DNA of 64,000 nt. Origin: Chitinophaga sp. Cy-1792. Lineage in GTDB: Bacteria > Bacteroidota > Bacteroidia > Chitinophagales > Chitinophagaceae. Under the pieces are notes generated by a model. The model did no database searches and had not been told where the DNA came from. It was given only the letters and a program-made list of their open reading frames with translations. Positions within the stretch are counted from its first letter, which is position 1. Every line of letters starts with the position of its first letter. Of this stretch, positions 35,879 to 44,871 are shown in pieces. The DNA lies in contig NZ_VWWO01000002.1 of the NCBI RefSeq assembly GCF_011752935.1, positions 248,001 to 312,000 of the forward strand. The letters are read 5' to 3'. Made by a program: the position numbers and the translations under genes.

Positions 35879-36583
35879 ATGATCAACATAAAAGATATAT
35901 CAAAAAGCTATTCAGGCAGAACGGTATTAAATATAGCATCACTAGATATTCCAGCTGGTCAGGTGCTGGGCATTGTCGGTAATAACGGTGCCGGAAAAAC
36001 TACGCTGCTACGGACACTCCTGGGGCTGACACAGCCAGACACCGGAGAAGTATTTGTGGAAAAATTAAATACCTGGATAACGGAAGACTGGAAGTCAATG
36101 GTGGCCGCCTACCTGGACGAAAATTTTTTAATCGGGTACCTCACTCCGCAGGAATATTTCGACTTTATCATTGCTATATCTGCAACAGACAAGACTTTCC
36201 TGGACACAGCCTGGAAATTGATCGAACCATTTACCGATGAATCATTCAAAACAGGTACGAAGTATATACGCGAATTCTCTACCGGAAATAAACATAAAAT
36301 AGGCATTGTCGGCGCTATGTTAAGAGGTTGTCCGTACCTGGTGCTGGATGAGCCATTTGCCAACCTGGACCCCAGCTCACAGATCAGACTAAAACAAATC
36401 CTGCGGCAGATGAATCAGCAACTGGGCATCACCATACTCTTATCCAGTCATGACCTGTTACATGTTGCTGAATTGTGCAGCAGAATTATTTTACTGGAAA
36501 ATGGAAAGATAATTGAAGATGTGCCAACAGATGCGGACACACTTGCTGAGCTGACAGATTACTTTATGCAACAAGTTAAATAA
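35879..36583 (+). CDS. ABC transporter ATP-binding protein
   Basis: A 234-residue ABC ATPase. Walker A is GNNGAGKTT (~35-43), the signature region reads REFSTGNKHKIG (~135-146; STGN in place of the usual LSGGQ), Walker B is YLVLDEPFANLDP, and the switch histidine is in LSSHD. It starts 2 bp after the permease stop, so it powers that permease. The weakened signature sequence is common in bacteriocin-immunity and DUF5687-linked ATPases. The membrane protein gene follows 18 bp downstream in the same operon. Confidence 0.9.
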   Translation: MINIKDISKSYSGRTVLNIASLDIPAGQVLGIVGNNGAGKTTLLRTLLGLTQPDTGEVFVEKLNTWITEDWKSMVAAYLDENFLIGYLTPQEYFDFIIAISATDKTFLDTAWKLIEPFTDESFKTGTKYIREFSTGNKHKIGIVGAMLRGCPYLVLDEPFANLDPSSQIRLKQILRQMNQQLGITILLSSHDLLHVAELCSRIILLENGKIIEDVPTDADTLAELTDYFMQQVK

Positions 36584-36601
36584 CATTTCCATCCCTATAT
36601 T

Positions 36602-37243
36602 ATGGATACCCTGAATGCTGCCAACAGATACTTCTACTTTGGGATGATCTGTTTTGTGGCAATGCTTTATGCATTGCTCATCAATATTTACTATTTAAAC
36701 TATGATATCATCCATCAGACCTACATCACACAACTATCCGATGATAATGTGGCAGCAGTGCTGGAAACAAGCAAAAGATGGGCATGGATATCGCTGCTCT
36801 TTCTACCTCTGGTGATAATATCCCGCGTACTTTATACTGCAGTATGCCTGAGCATCGGTGGTATCCTGAAATCCGATGAGGCGGCATTTATGAAGTACTT
36901 TAACATCAGCCTTAAAGCTGAAGCCGTCTTCGCACTCATGTTATTGACCAAACTGTTTATCTTCGGATGCATCCGGATGCCGGCAGATCTCATAGAATTG
37001 AATATCATCCCCTTTTCGCTTTACGACCTCTTAAAGCAACATCACCTGGAAAAATGGCAGCTATATCCCCTGCAAACGATCAATATCTGGGAGGTTTTTT
37101 ATGCTTTGCTGCTCGCAAAATTATTGTCGTACAATAATAGCAAACCCTTTCTCTCCAATTTGTTGTTTGTCTGCTGTACCTATGGTGTTGGATTATTGAT
37201 CTGGTTACTGATCATTGTATTTTTTACTGTATCAATCCAATGA
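36602..37243 (+). CDS. Yip1-like integral membrane protein
   Basis: 213 residues with four or five transmembrane helices (near 12-32, 62-85, 105-125, 157-172, 185-209) and short loops; an SxGGILKSDEAAFMKYF loop lies in the middle. The overall pattern is Yip1-like. It overlaps the thioredoxin-like gene by 4 bp and sits in the middle of the peptide-export operon, so it may be a dedicated immunity protein or an assembly factor for the transporter. No family name is certain. Confidence 0.72.
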   Translation: MDTLNAANRYFYFGMICFVAMLYALLINIYYLNYDIIHQTYITQLSDDNVAAVLETSKRWAWISLLFLPLVIISRVLYTAVCLSIGGILKSDEAAFMKYFNISLKAEAVFALMLLTKLFIFGCIRMPADLIELNIIPFSLYDLLKQHHLEKWQLYPLQTINIWEVFYALLLAKLLSYNNSKPFLSNLLFVCCTYGVGLLIWLLIIVFFTVSIQ

Positions 37244-37761
37244 CCATGAAGAAAAGTCTCAAAGTAATAATCGCCTTGCTGCTCTTTCTGCTGGTATTGC
37301 TGCTATCGTTTAAAATATTTCAGCAGCTGCAGTGGAAGAAAAAGATGACAACGAAATTAAAGGAAATGCCTGCATTCCGCTGCTATACGGTCGATAGTCT
37401 TCCTTTTACATCACAGGATATTAACTGGAACGGCCCTACGGTGTTTGTGTTTTACCAGCCGGACTGTGAAAGTTGTAACCAGGAAGCGAAAGATATTCTT
37501 CAGCATAAATCCTCACTGGATAGTATTCACCTGCTACTGGTGTCAGACTGTTCTATCCTTGCGATGAAGCAATTTGGTGACAAATACGGTTTTTCTGCTA
37601 TGAGCGGCATTACCTTGCTGAAAGCAGGCCCGGGAGATATATACCGGTATTTTGGTGTCGTCCTGACGCCTTCTTTCCTTATTTATAATAGCGACAGGCA
37701 CCTCGTAAACCAATATAACGGCGAAACCAGAATGGACCTTGTTTTAAAAAGCTTATTATGA
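37240..37761 (+). CDS. Membrane-anchored thioredoxin-like protein (CxxC)
   Basis: 173 residues: one N-terminal membrane anchor (~8-26), then a thioredoxin-fold domain facing the periplasm with VFVFYQPDCESCNQEA, active-site Cys76 and Cys79, and a cis-proline-like LTPSFLIY (~148-155). TlpA/ResA-type proteins of this kind oxidise, reduce or isomerise disulfides. Overlaps of 4 bp with both neighbouring genes tie it to the peptide exporter. Since the predicted mature peptide has exactly two cysteines, a role in making or keeping its disulfide is a natural inference. An additional cysteine (about 100) and the absence of a second domain are noted. Confidence 0.85.
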   Translation: MTMKKSLKVIIALLLFLLVLLLSFKIFQQLQWKKKMTTKLKEMPAFRCYTVDSLPFTSQDINWNGPTVFVFYQPDCESCNQEAKDILQHKSSLDSIHLLLVSDCSILAMKQFGDKYGFSAMSGITLLKAGPGDIYRYFGVVLTPSFLIYNSDRHLVNQYNGETRMDLVLKSLL

Positions 37762-39977
37762 AAACTGCTTTCCCCAAACGTATTTCCAGTACGTTTACAA
37801 AACAGCTAGAGAAAAGCGATTGCGGAGTGGCTTGTTTATTATCGGTGATCCGCTACCATGGCGGTGATCATACACTAAATGAATTACGCCGTAAAAGTGG
37901 TACCACCATTAGTGGCACTACTTTGCTGGGAATGCAGCAGGCAGCTACTGCATGTGGTTTTGATGCAGCAGGAGCACGGGGTACGATTGGGGCGCTGGCG
38001 GTACAAACAACGCCCGTAATATTACATGTGGAGCTGAAACCAGGAGATCATCATTATGTTGTTTGCTACGGCCCCAATAATGAGGTGGCCAACCCCGGAT
38101 TTATCATCGGTGATCCGGCAAATGGACTTACCTTACTTTCGCCGGAAACGCTTGAACATTGCTGGAAGTCAAAGGCCTGTCTGACCCTGACTCCCACAGA
38201 TGGATTTGCTAAAGTGGGTGATGCCAATAAATTGAAACTTGACTGGCTGAAAAAATTACTCATCCCGGATAGTCATTTACTGGGCATTGCCGCCTTGCTG
38301 GGAACTGCGGCCGCTACAATGCAAACTGTTATGGCTGTTTTTACGCAGCGACTCATCGATCATATTTTACCGGATAAAAAAGTAAAAGATTTTTTACTGA
38401 TTACAGGCCTGGTATTAGTTGTGCTGATGATTAAAGAGTTATTGAATTACCTGCGACAGCACCTGCTGTTGATACAAGGGAAAAACTTTAACAGTCGTAT
38501 CATCCATGTGTTTTACGGTAACCTGTTGTTCCTCAAAAAATATTTTTTTGATAGCAGAAAGATTGGTGAACTGGTGTCCAGGCTGAACGACACCACCCGC
38601 ATTCAGCAGGTGGTGAACCAGGTTGCTGCTGTAACTATCATCGATGTAATTGTTGTAGTCGTTTTTACGATCTTTCTGTTTTTCTACTCCATCATAGTTG
38701 GATTGATGGCGCTGGTCTTTGTTCCTGTCTATTTCTACCTGATCAGGTATTATTATAAACCTGTCAGCAGGGCCCAGCAGCATGTTATGCAGGATTATGC
38801 ACAGAGTGAGAGCTTCTATATTTCTACTTTGTCGGGGGTGGAAGCCATCAAGAATTTCGGGAAAGAGCCATTATTTACAGCGCTCAACCAGCAGGTATAT
38901 ACCAACTATCAGGATAGTGTTTTTCGGCTCGGCGGTATTCGTATCAGGCTTGGTTTTCTGGCCAATACCGCAGGTATACTTTTCCTTATTGCCGTAATTC
39001 TCTTTACCGGCATGGGGGTGATGAACGGCCATATCAGAATGGGGGAGTTAATGGCTATCCTCGGAGGCGCCAGTATATTATTGCCGGCTGTGGCTGATCT
39101 GGCGTTGGCGTCTATTTCTTTTAATGAAGCGGTAGTCGCATTCAACAGAATGTTCGAATTTTTGACGGTTGAAAAAGAAAAGCTCCACCATGATCAGCTA
39201 GTGCCATATGCACAGCCACCCTTTGCATTGTTACAGGTAAAGGCACTTTCCTTCCGTTTTCCGGGACGGAGCTTATTGTTAAAAGCTGTGTCGCTGGAAG
39301 TCCGTAAAGGTGAAATTATCGCTGTTACCGGCGAAAGTGGCTGTGGTAAAAGTACATTGCTGCAATTACTGCAGGGATTTTATACGCCGGAAAATGGAGC
39401 TGTTATCATTAATGAAGCTATGAATTTACAGGATTTTCCATTGGGGCAATGGCGTAAAATCATTACAGTTGTGCCTCAGCAGGTACATATTTTTAATGGT
39501 AGCATTTTGGATAATGTCACTCTGAATGATGCCGCCAGCTCGCCTGAAGAGGTAATGTTATTTTTGAATAATAATGGCCTGACAACATTTTTTAACGACT
39601 TACCTCATGCCTGGTATACCATGGTGGGGGAAGAGGGGGTTAACCTCTCCGGCGGACAGCGCCAGATGATCGGACTGGCCCGTGCGCTTTTCCATCAGCC
39701 GGAATTGCTGATACTGGATGAGGTCACCGCCGCCATGGATCGGAATACAGAGAAGATGGTGATTGACCTGCTCCTCCGGTTAAAAGAAAAGATGGGTATT
39801 ATCTTTATAACACACAGGCTACATTTGTTACAGACATTCAGCGACAGAACCTACATCCTTGAGAATGGGGAAACGGTTCACTATGGCGCCCATTCCCATC
39901 TTTTAACGACCTCCAATCTTTATAGTAATTACTGGAAAGATTTCTATGCTAACATGACAGATAATAGCCAGGGATAA
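37758..39977 (+). CDS. C39 peptidase-containing ABC exporter (PCAT), bacteriocin processing
   Basis: 739 residues. The N-terminal C39 cysteine peptidase has Gln16, catalytic Cys22 in QLEKSDCGVACL, His99 in HHYVVCYG and Asp119 in IGDPA. Six membrane helices (~165-440) follow, then an ABC ATPase with Walker A GESGCGKST, signature LSGGQRQMIGLARAL and Walker B LLILDEVTAAMD. Such transporters cut double-glycine leaders and export the mature peptide in one step. The substrate is almost certainly the 55-residue precursor at 34077. The start overlaps the thioredoxin-like gene by 4 bp. No HlyD-like adaptor gene follows, so how the peptide would cross the outer membrane is not shown. Confidence 0.95.
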   Translation: MKTAFPKRISSTFTKQLEKSDCGVACLLSVIRYHGGDHTLNELRRKSGTTISGTTLLGMQQAATACGFDAAGARGTIGALAVQTTPVILHVELKPGDHHYVVCYGPNNEVANPGFIIGDPANGLTLLSPETLEHCWKSKACLTLTPTDGFAKVGDANKLKLDWLKKLLIPDSHLLGIAALLGTAAATMQTVMAVFTQRLIDHILPDKKVKDFLLITGLVLVVLMIKELLNYLRQHLLLIQGKNFNSRIIHVFYGNLLFLKKYFFDSRKIGELVSRLNDTTRIQQVVNQVAAVTIIDVIVVVVFTIFLFFYSIIVGLMALVFVPVYFYLIRYYYKPVSRAQQHVMQDYAQSESFYISTLSGVEAIKNFGKEPLFTALNQQVYTNYQDSVFRLGGIRIRLGFLANTAGILFLIAVILFTGMGVMNGHIRMGELMAILGGASILLPAVADLALASISFNEAVVAFNRMFEFLTVEKEKLHHDQLVPYAQPPFALLQVKALSFRFPGRSLLLKAVSLEVRKGEIIAVTGESGCGKSTLLQLLQGFYTPENGAVIINEAMNLQDFPLGQWRKIITVVPQQVHIFNGSILDNVTLNDAASSPEEVMLFLNNNGLTTFFNDLPHAWYTMVGEEGVNLSGGQRQMIGLARALFHQPELLILDEVTAAMDRNTEKMVIDLLLRLKEKMGIIFITHRLHLLQTFSDRTYILENGETVHYGAHSHLLTTSNLYSNYWKDFYANMTDNSQG

Positions 39978-40186
39978 CGTCTTCAGGTGAGATCAGGATA
40001 TAGAAATAAAAGCCCCTGCGGGAATCTCCTTCCTGCATTTCCTGGTTAAATAAATATTTATAGAGATCCGATGTTGACTATGCTGGCATTCTCTAATCGT
40101 CCTGAACTAAGCTACGACAGTAACATTTATCTTCACACGTTCGCGCTATATGGTTTTGTGTCTTTATGGTTTCCCGGAAATAAGCC

Positions 40187-40537
40187 TCAGCTGGCGCGTA
40201 ACTGTCCGTAAGCTATTTCAGTATGGCTGGCGCCTTGCTCTTCTGTCCATTTGGTGAACATAATGAACTGAACGAATTCCAGGAACTCGTAATCTTCTAC
40301 CAGGGAATCTGTGGTAATGCCTTCCGGACAGGCGCTATTGGTGGCACGTGCCCGTTCAAAGAGGTGTAGCTTACCCTCGAAAATTCTGGTCAGTGATTTT
40401 ACTAAAAAGGGTAACGTAGCAAAAGGTTCCTGTATAATACGCTGGCCCTTCCCGGTCTGTTTTAGTTCCTGTACGCGTTGGTGCGTCAGTTTTGGCAATG
40501 ATAGGGCATCTTGATGCAAATGTTGTGATACACTCAT
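40187..40537 (-). CDS. Hypothetical protein
   Basis: 116 residues, helical, cytosolic, no recognised domain; a basic stretch KLTHQRVQELKQTGKGQRII (~16-35) could bind nucleic acid. It diverges from the ECF sigma factor gene across 155 bp that contain an inverted repeat and a -7 box, so the two could share control. Nothing else can be said about its role. Confidence 0.5.
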   Translation of the reverse strand: MSVSQHLHQDALSLPKLTHQRVQELKQTGKGQRIIQEPFATLPFLVKSLTRIFEGKLHLFERARATNSACPEGITTDSLVEDYEFLEFVQFIMFTKWTEEQGASHTEIAYGQLRAS

Positions 40538-40598
40538 TTTACTCGTTTGTGCGTTTTTTCAGTCATTCAGGTTAATATTCAGGGGTTTACAAGCCCCT

Positions 40599-40606
40599 TA
40601 TATTTG
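40599..40606 (+). promoter_or_regulatory. -7 box upstream of ECF sigma gene
   Basis: TATATTTG, exact TAnnTTTG match, giving a leader of about 80 nt that would contain the inverted repeat at 40631-40658. Confidence 0.45.
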
Positions 40607-40630
40607 ATTAGAGTGCGGGTTTTAAAAAAG

Positions 40631-40658
40631 GTTACAAAAATTTCCAGGTTTTTGTAAC
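40631..40658. promoter_or_regulatory. Inverted repeat in leader of ECF sigma gene
   Basis: GTTACAAAAA and TTTTTGTAAC form a perfect 10-bp palindrome with an 8-nt spacer, 34 bp before the sigma factor ATG. It may be a DNA operator or an RNA hairpin controlling sigma synthesis. Confidence 0.55.
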
Positions 40659-40692
40659 TTATTTTCATCTTAACCATCTAATAACCTACTGA

Positions 40693-41340
40693 ATGACTAT
40701 TACTCAACCTGTTGAAACGCTAACCGACAATGAACTTATCGCCAGGGTACTGGCAGGAGAGAAGCGCCTCTACGAACAACTGATGCGCCGCCATAATACA
40801 AGCCTGTTCCGGCTTGGAATGTCTTTCCTGAATAACGACATGGATGTAGAGGACGTTATGCAAATCACCTACATCAATGCCTACCAGCACCTGGACAAAT
40901 TCCGGCAGGAAGCCGCTTTTGGGACCTGGCTCAAAAGAATCCTGATCAACGAGTGTCACCAGCACCTGAAGAAAGGAAACAGAATGCCCAGTGAAGATAT
41001 TTCAGCTGTAACGGAGCGTCAGGATAAAACCAAAGCTACCCCCGTGGATACAGTTATTAACAAGGAATTAGGTAAAGTACTGGAACAGGCCCTCCTCAGC
41101 ATACCGGAGAAATACCGGTCTGTTTTCGTGCTGCGGGAAATTGAACAACTCAACGTAGCCGAAACCAGTAAAGTACTGGAGATCTCCCGGGTAAACGTAA
41201 AAGTTCGCCAGATCAGGGCCAAAATAATGTTACGCGAACATATCAGCAACTTCTACAAAAATGATGTGGTGTTTCCATTCCACCTCATCCGCTGCGATAG
41301 AATCGTATACGGTGTACTTGATAAATTGGAGATTAAATGA
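40693..41340 (+). CDS. ECF-family RNA polymerase sigma factor
   Basis: 215 residues. Region 2 (~25-95) contains FLNNDMDVEDVMQITYINAYQ and FGTWLKRILINECHQ for core and -10 binding. Region 4 (~135-190) contains LSIPEKYRSVFVLREIEQL and a helix-turn-helix ETSKVLEISRVNVKVRQIRA for the -35-type element. A short C-terminal extension (FPFHLIRCDRIVYGVL) is typical of a Chitinophagaceae subgroup. No anti-sigma gene is adjacent. The next gene, a predicted lipoprotein, lies 130 bp downstream behind a hairpin, so its control by this factor is only possible. Confidence 0.94.
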   Translation: MTITQPVETLTDNELIARVLAGEKRLYEQLMRRHNTSLFRLGMSFLNNDMDVEDVMQITYINAYQHLDKFRQEAAFGTWLKRILINECHQHLKKGNRMPSEDISAVTERQDKTKATPVDTVINKELGKVLEQALLSIPEKYRSVFVLREIEQLNVAETSKVLEISRVNVKVRQIRAKIMLREHISNFYKNDVVFPFHLIRCDRIVYGVLDKLEIK

Positions 41341-41400
41341 TGATTGTTCCGGATACCGGAAACGGCTTTACGCTTTCTGTAGAAAATACTTTATAACCTC

Positions 41401-41435
41401 ACCAGACAACCTGCGCGTAACGCAGGTTGTCTGGT
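41401..41435 (+). terminator. Hairpin after ECF sigma gene
   Basis: Perfect 15-bp stem ACCAGACAACCTGCG/CGCAGGTTGTCTGGT with a 5-nt loop; no T-run follows, so termination may be weak. Confidence 0.6.
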
Positions 41436-41469
41436 TGATACCCAATAACAACCCAACCTGAATGCCATC

Positions 41470-43203
41470 ATGATGACCCGTTTAATCCTATACAGGCATA
41501 TCTTCATAACCTGTGCTGTTATCCTGACAGCCGCCGCCTGTAAAACACCTGTACCAGTAGCCTATGATCCACCGAATGTCATCCCGGTGAATGGCAAGTA
41601 CATGGTTCGCATATATCCGGATAGCCTGCAGCTGACCGTTTTCGGGGATTACCACCTGTATGCGCCCGGCGCAGCCGCCAGGAAATCTTTTGAAAAAGAA
41701 TGTCGCCAGTCCCGTAAACTGAGCCGGCATATTATTTGCTGGGGCAAAACATTCGTATCTCAATACCTGAGCGTTTACCTGCTCGCCGGAGATAGCAGCA
41801 AAATTGAACTCAAAGAGAAAAATATCGTCCACGAATCCAATGATGTGTTGTTTGCAGACGGAGTAAAAATTATCGAAAGATTTACCGGTAACAATCGCGG
41901 GGATATCATCGCCCAGTATACTTTTAAGGGAAAAAGAGCCTATAATCTTGTATTCAGACTAAACTACGCTTCCGCCTATACGCCGGAAGACGGCCACCAT
42001 ACACAGGAATTTATCAAAACGAGTTTCTTAAACGAGACAAGGGCTATTATTAAAACCCTGCTGCTGCAAATTCCTGATCTGGGCTTCAATGCTTTCGAAC
42101 TGGAAACTTTTGGCGTAAAAGGAAATCCTTATGTGGTGGAGCTCCAGGGGATGCAGGAAGCGGCTGCCTATCTCCCCAAAAACCTCACCCTCAACGAAAG
42201 AAATTATTTATATCAGCACCTGGCTACCAGGTACACCTTCCTGGAAGAAGGCAAGCAGGCGGTTGAGCTATATAGAAAACTGCCCGGGTGGGCATTTACA
42301 AAGATTCCCCAAGACAGCGGCTATACGACTATCCCTGCAAAGGATTATATCCTTCAGCGGGCAAAGGAAGTACCTGCCCTGTTTTTTAATGAGGTACATG
42401 TAGATGTCAGAACACGGATATTTTTACAGTCCCTTTTACCAGACCTGAAAAAGCTGGGCTACACGAAATTAGCCATGGAAACATATCATGATGATCATAT
42501 CCACGATCTGCCGTCCTCCACTTCGGGCTACTATACCAGGGATCCGCTGTACGCCAATCTCGTGCGTACCGCCATTGAAAATGGGTTTACACTGATAGCC
42601 TATGAAGATGAAGGTGATTATGTAAATTGGAACAAAAGAGACTCCATGCAGGCAACCAACCTGATTAATGCCCTGGCCAAAACGAAAGATACCGGCAAAG
42701 TGGTACTGCTGGGCGGACATTCACACATCCACAAATATACCGGTAAGCCAACGCAGATTACTTTGGCGATGTATTACCAGCAGTTCACACATACCGTTCC
42801 GTATTGCATCGATGCCGAAGACGGCAACAGAATGAAGATCGACTGGGCCGGCAGCACTGCACCTTTCCTGTTACTGAAAAATGACAGCCTGGTCAATAGC
42901 AGGCCGGAACGCTACGACCTCCAGGTACATTACCCCGATGCCATGCTGGAACCGGATAGCAGCCACCAGGCAAAAATAAATCTCGCAGATTATCACATCA
43001 AACCGGCAGATTCTTCTCTACTTCTCCTATATAACTTTAACGAATACACGCGCATGAAGGATATTGATAAACTGCTTGCCGTGTACGTGCACTTTCCGGC
43101 AGCACCGGTGTTTAATGTAAATCTCCCCACCGGAAAATACCTGCTGGCGATATATAACCGTAACGACACGCTGCCCATTACCAAAGAAATAAACATACCT
43201 TAA
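41470..43203 (+). CDS. Lipoprotein with EreA/ChaN/TraB-like domain
   Basis: 577 residues with lipobox TAAAC (Cys24; the second codon is also ATG). A helical, TPR-like middle part (~60-270) is followed by a domain beginning PALFFNEVHVDVRTRIF (~303-319), then a LAMETYHDDH segment, AYEDEGD and VVLLGGHSHIHKY. This E/H-rich pattern is that of the EreA/ChaN/TraB superfamily, whose members are metal-dependent hydrolases or haem-binding proteins. A small beta domain closes the protein. It is exposed outside the cytoplasm. The superfamily link is by motif only, and the substrate is unknown. Confidence 0.65.
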   Translation: MMTRLILYRHIFITCAVILTAAACKTPVPVAYDPPNVIPVNGKYMVRIYPDSLQLTVFGDYHLYAPGAAARKSFEKECRQSRKLSRHIICWGKTFVSQYLSVYLLAGDSSKIELKEKNIVHESNDVLFADGVKIIERFTGNNRGDIIAQYTFKGKRAYNLVFRLNYASAYTPEDGHHTQEFIKTSFLNETRAIIKTLLLQIPDLGFNAFELETFGVKGNPYVVELQGMQEAAAYLPKNLTLNERNYLYQHLATRYTFLEEGKQAVELYRKLPGWAFTKIPQDSGYTTIPAKDYILQRAKEVPALFFNEVHVDVRTRIFLQSLLPDLKKLGYTKLAMETYHDDHIHDLPSSTSGYYTRDPLYANLVRTAIENGFTLIAYEDEGDYVNWNKRDSMQATNLINALAKTKDTGKVVLLGGHSHIHKYTGKPTQITLAMYYQQFTHTVPYCIDAEDGNRMKIDWAGSTAPFLLLKNDSLVNSRPERYDLQVHYPDAMLEPDSSHQAKINLADYHIKPADSSLLLLYNFNEYTRMKDIDKLLAVYVHFPAAPVFNVNLPTGKYLLAIYNRNDTLPITKEINIP

Positions 43204-43243
43204 TAAAAAGTGCCGCAGAACTGTATACCAGCCCTGCGGCACT
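43203..43243. terminator. Bidirectional terminator between convergent lipoprotein genes
   Basis: 10-bp stem AGTGCCGCAG/CTGCGGCACT with a 15-nt loop; the flanking A-run gives a U-tract for the minus-strand gene. Confidence 0.7.
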
Positions 43244-43259
43244 ACATGTCATCTTTTGT

Positions 43260-44843
43260 TTAATGCTTTTCTGCTGCTCCTGCTGCCGGCGCCAGCGTTG
43301 ATGACACCAGCTCCCCGAAGAAATCCCTGCCGCCATTATTAGCCAGTACCATGCCTGCGCCTATGGCCGGAGAACCTGCCATCAGCTTATAACCGCTCAC
43401 GGTATTCATGCCGCTGCCGCCAGTACCTGCTGCCACCAGCATAGGATTGGTAGCATGTCCGTTGCTGTCGCTGGCAGCCGCCGCCCCCGGATAGTAGAAG
43501 TTGTGGTCGTAGACGATATTCGCCTGATCGTCGAACTGTAGCTGCGGAGAATAGAAAATGTTATTACGGAATGCCAGCCCCGGATGCACCCCGGTGCCAC
43601 CGGCCCTGTCCAGCACACCTACCTTGATATCATTGTAGAAAGTATTGTTGTAGATGTAGATAGGCACCACTTTGCCATTGGGATGTTCATGCAGTTCGAA
43701 TACCCTGTTTTCAAAGCCATTCCCATCGTTCTGGCTGATATTGTACCTGACAATGCCATAGGTGAAGTCGGGCCCGGGATCGCCCATATGCAGAAAGAAG
43801 CCGCCTTCATTATCATGCGAATAATTATACTGTATGATGGTATACCCCGGACTGCTCAGGTCAATATCAAAGGCTTCCGAATCCATAGAGGCATAAGGCA
43901 CCGGATTGGTCAGCCGCGTATAGGCTACCTCGTTATGCTGAATGGTCATATTTTTACCCCTGCCCCATAGTCCCGCCAGTACGATATTCATGTTTACACC
44001 CAGGTTGTTGGCCCCGGCATTCAATACCCGGTTTTCTTCTATCAGCACATTTTTGCAGGTATATACAATAATCCCTTCCAGCGCCGTATAGTTGATGACG
44101 TTATTCCGGATAACAATATTGTTATTGTAGAAAGCCGTATCCTTGTTGCTGCCATCACCCATGAGGATGCCCCTGGAGGAACAGCGTTCCAGGCTGTTGC
44201 CTTCTATCAGCAGACTATCAAAATTAGCCTGTGCTGCATTGGAGCGCACGAAAATACCACCCTGCATGTGCCGGTTGGTGATGGGCATACCTTCTACATC
44301 ATGGATATAATTGTTTTTAATGGCGATACCGGGATAAACGCCGTTGGTAGCCAATGCTACATAGATGCCACACAAAGAGATGTCCGGCGGCCGCACTGCC
44401 CGCGGATGGCTGATGTCAAAATTTTCGAAAGTCAGGTACTTCGCATCCTGGATCAGCACCGCAGATAAGGTGGTGTTGTTACCCGTGATCTGCGGGTTGT
44501 TGCCGGAACCATAAGCTCCGAAGGTAATGCGGGCATTGCTGTTGCCGGCGCTTTTGATGATCAGGCTACCACTCCAGGAACCGCCCCTTTTAAATAATAC
44601 AGAATCGCCGGGCTGGAAAGTGGTGGCATTTACTTTAGCCAGCGTTTTCCAGGCCGTAGCCGGTGTTTTGCCATCGAGGGAATCGGTGCCGTTGTTGTCG
44701 ATGTAATACCTGTTGGTGGTTACTACAGTACCTGTGTCGCCGTGTGGATAGGGCAGGATAATGCGTGCTTTGATACAGGAGGTCAGTAGCCCGACCTGTA
44801 ATAGCATTAGGCCGGGAAGAAAGGTCTTCATTGTTTTTTTCAT
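43260..44843 (-). CDS. Parallel beta-helix lipoprotein (pectate-lyase/chondroitinase-B-like)
   Basis: 527 residues with lipobox LLTSC (Cys23). After a YYIDNNGTDSLDGKTPATAWKT opening, the usual entry to Bacteroidota right-handed beta-helix proteins (DUF1565-like), come about ten helix rungs rich in Asn ladders: IAIKNNYIHDV, LLIEGNSLERC, IVIRNNVINY, VLIEENRVLNAG, MTIQHNEVAYTR and IIQYNYSHDNEG. Enzymes of this fold cleave acidic polysaccharides; others only bind. I cannot point to a catalytic Lys/Arg set. It has its own promoter and no partner genes. Confidence 0.85.
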   Translation of the reverse strand: MKKTMKTFLPGLMLLQVGLLTSCIKARIILPYPHGDTGTVVTTNRYYIDNNGTDSLDGKTPATAWKTLAKVNATTFQPGDSVLFKRGGSWSGSLIIKSAGNSNARITFGAYGSGNNPQITGNNTTLSAVLIQDAKYLTFENFDISHPRAVRPPDISLCGIYVALATNGVYPGIAIKNNYIHDVEGMPITNRHMQGGIFVRSNAAQANFDSLLIEGNSLERCSSRGILMGDGSNKDTAFYNNNIVIRNNVINYTALEGIIVYTCKNVLIEENRVLNAGANNLGVNMNIVLAGLWGRGKNMTIQHNEVAYTRLTNPVPYASMDSEAFDIDLSSPGYTIIQYNYSHDNEGGFFLHMGDPGPDFTYGIVRYNISQNDGNGFENRVFELHEHPNGKVVPIYIYNNTFYNDIKVGVLDRAGGTGVHPGLAFRNNIFYSPQLQFDDQANIVYDHNFYYPGAAAASDSNGHATNPMLVAAGTGGSGMNTVSGYKLMAGSPAIGAGMVLANNGGRDFFGELVSSTLAPAAGAAEKH

Positions 44844-44871
44844 ATGTGGATATTTAAAAGTGGAATTATTC

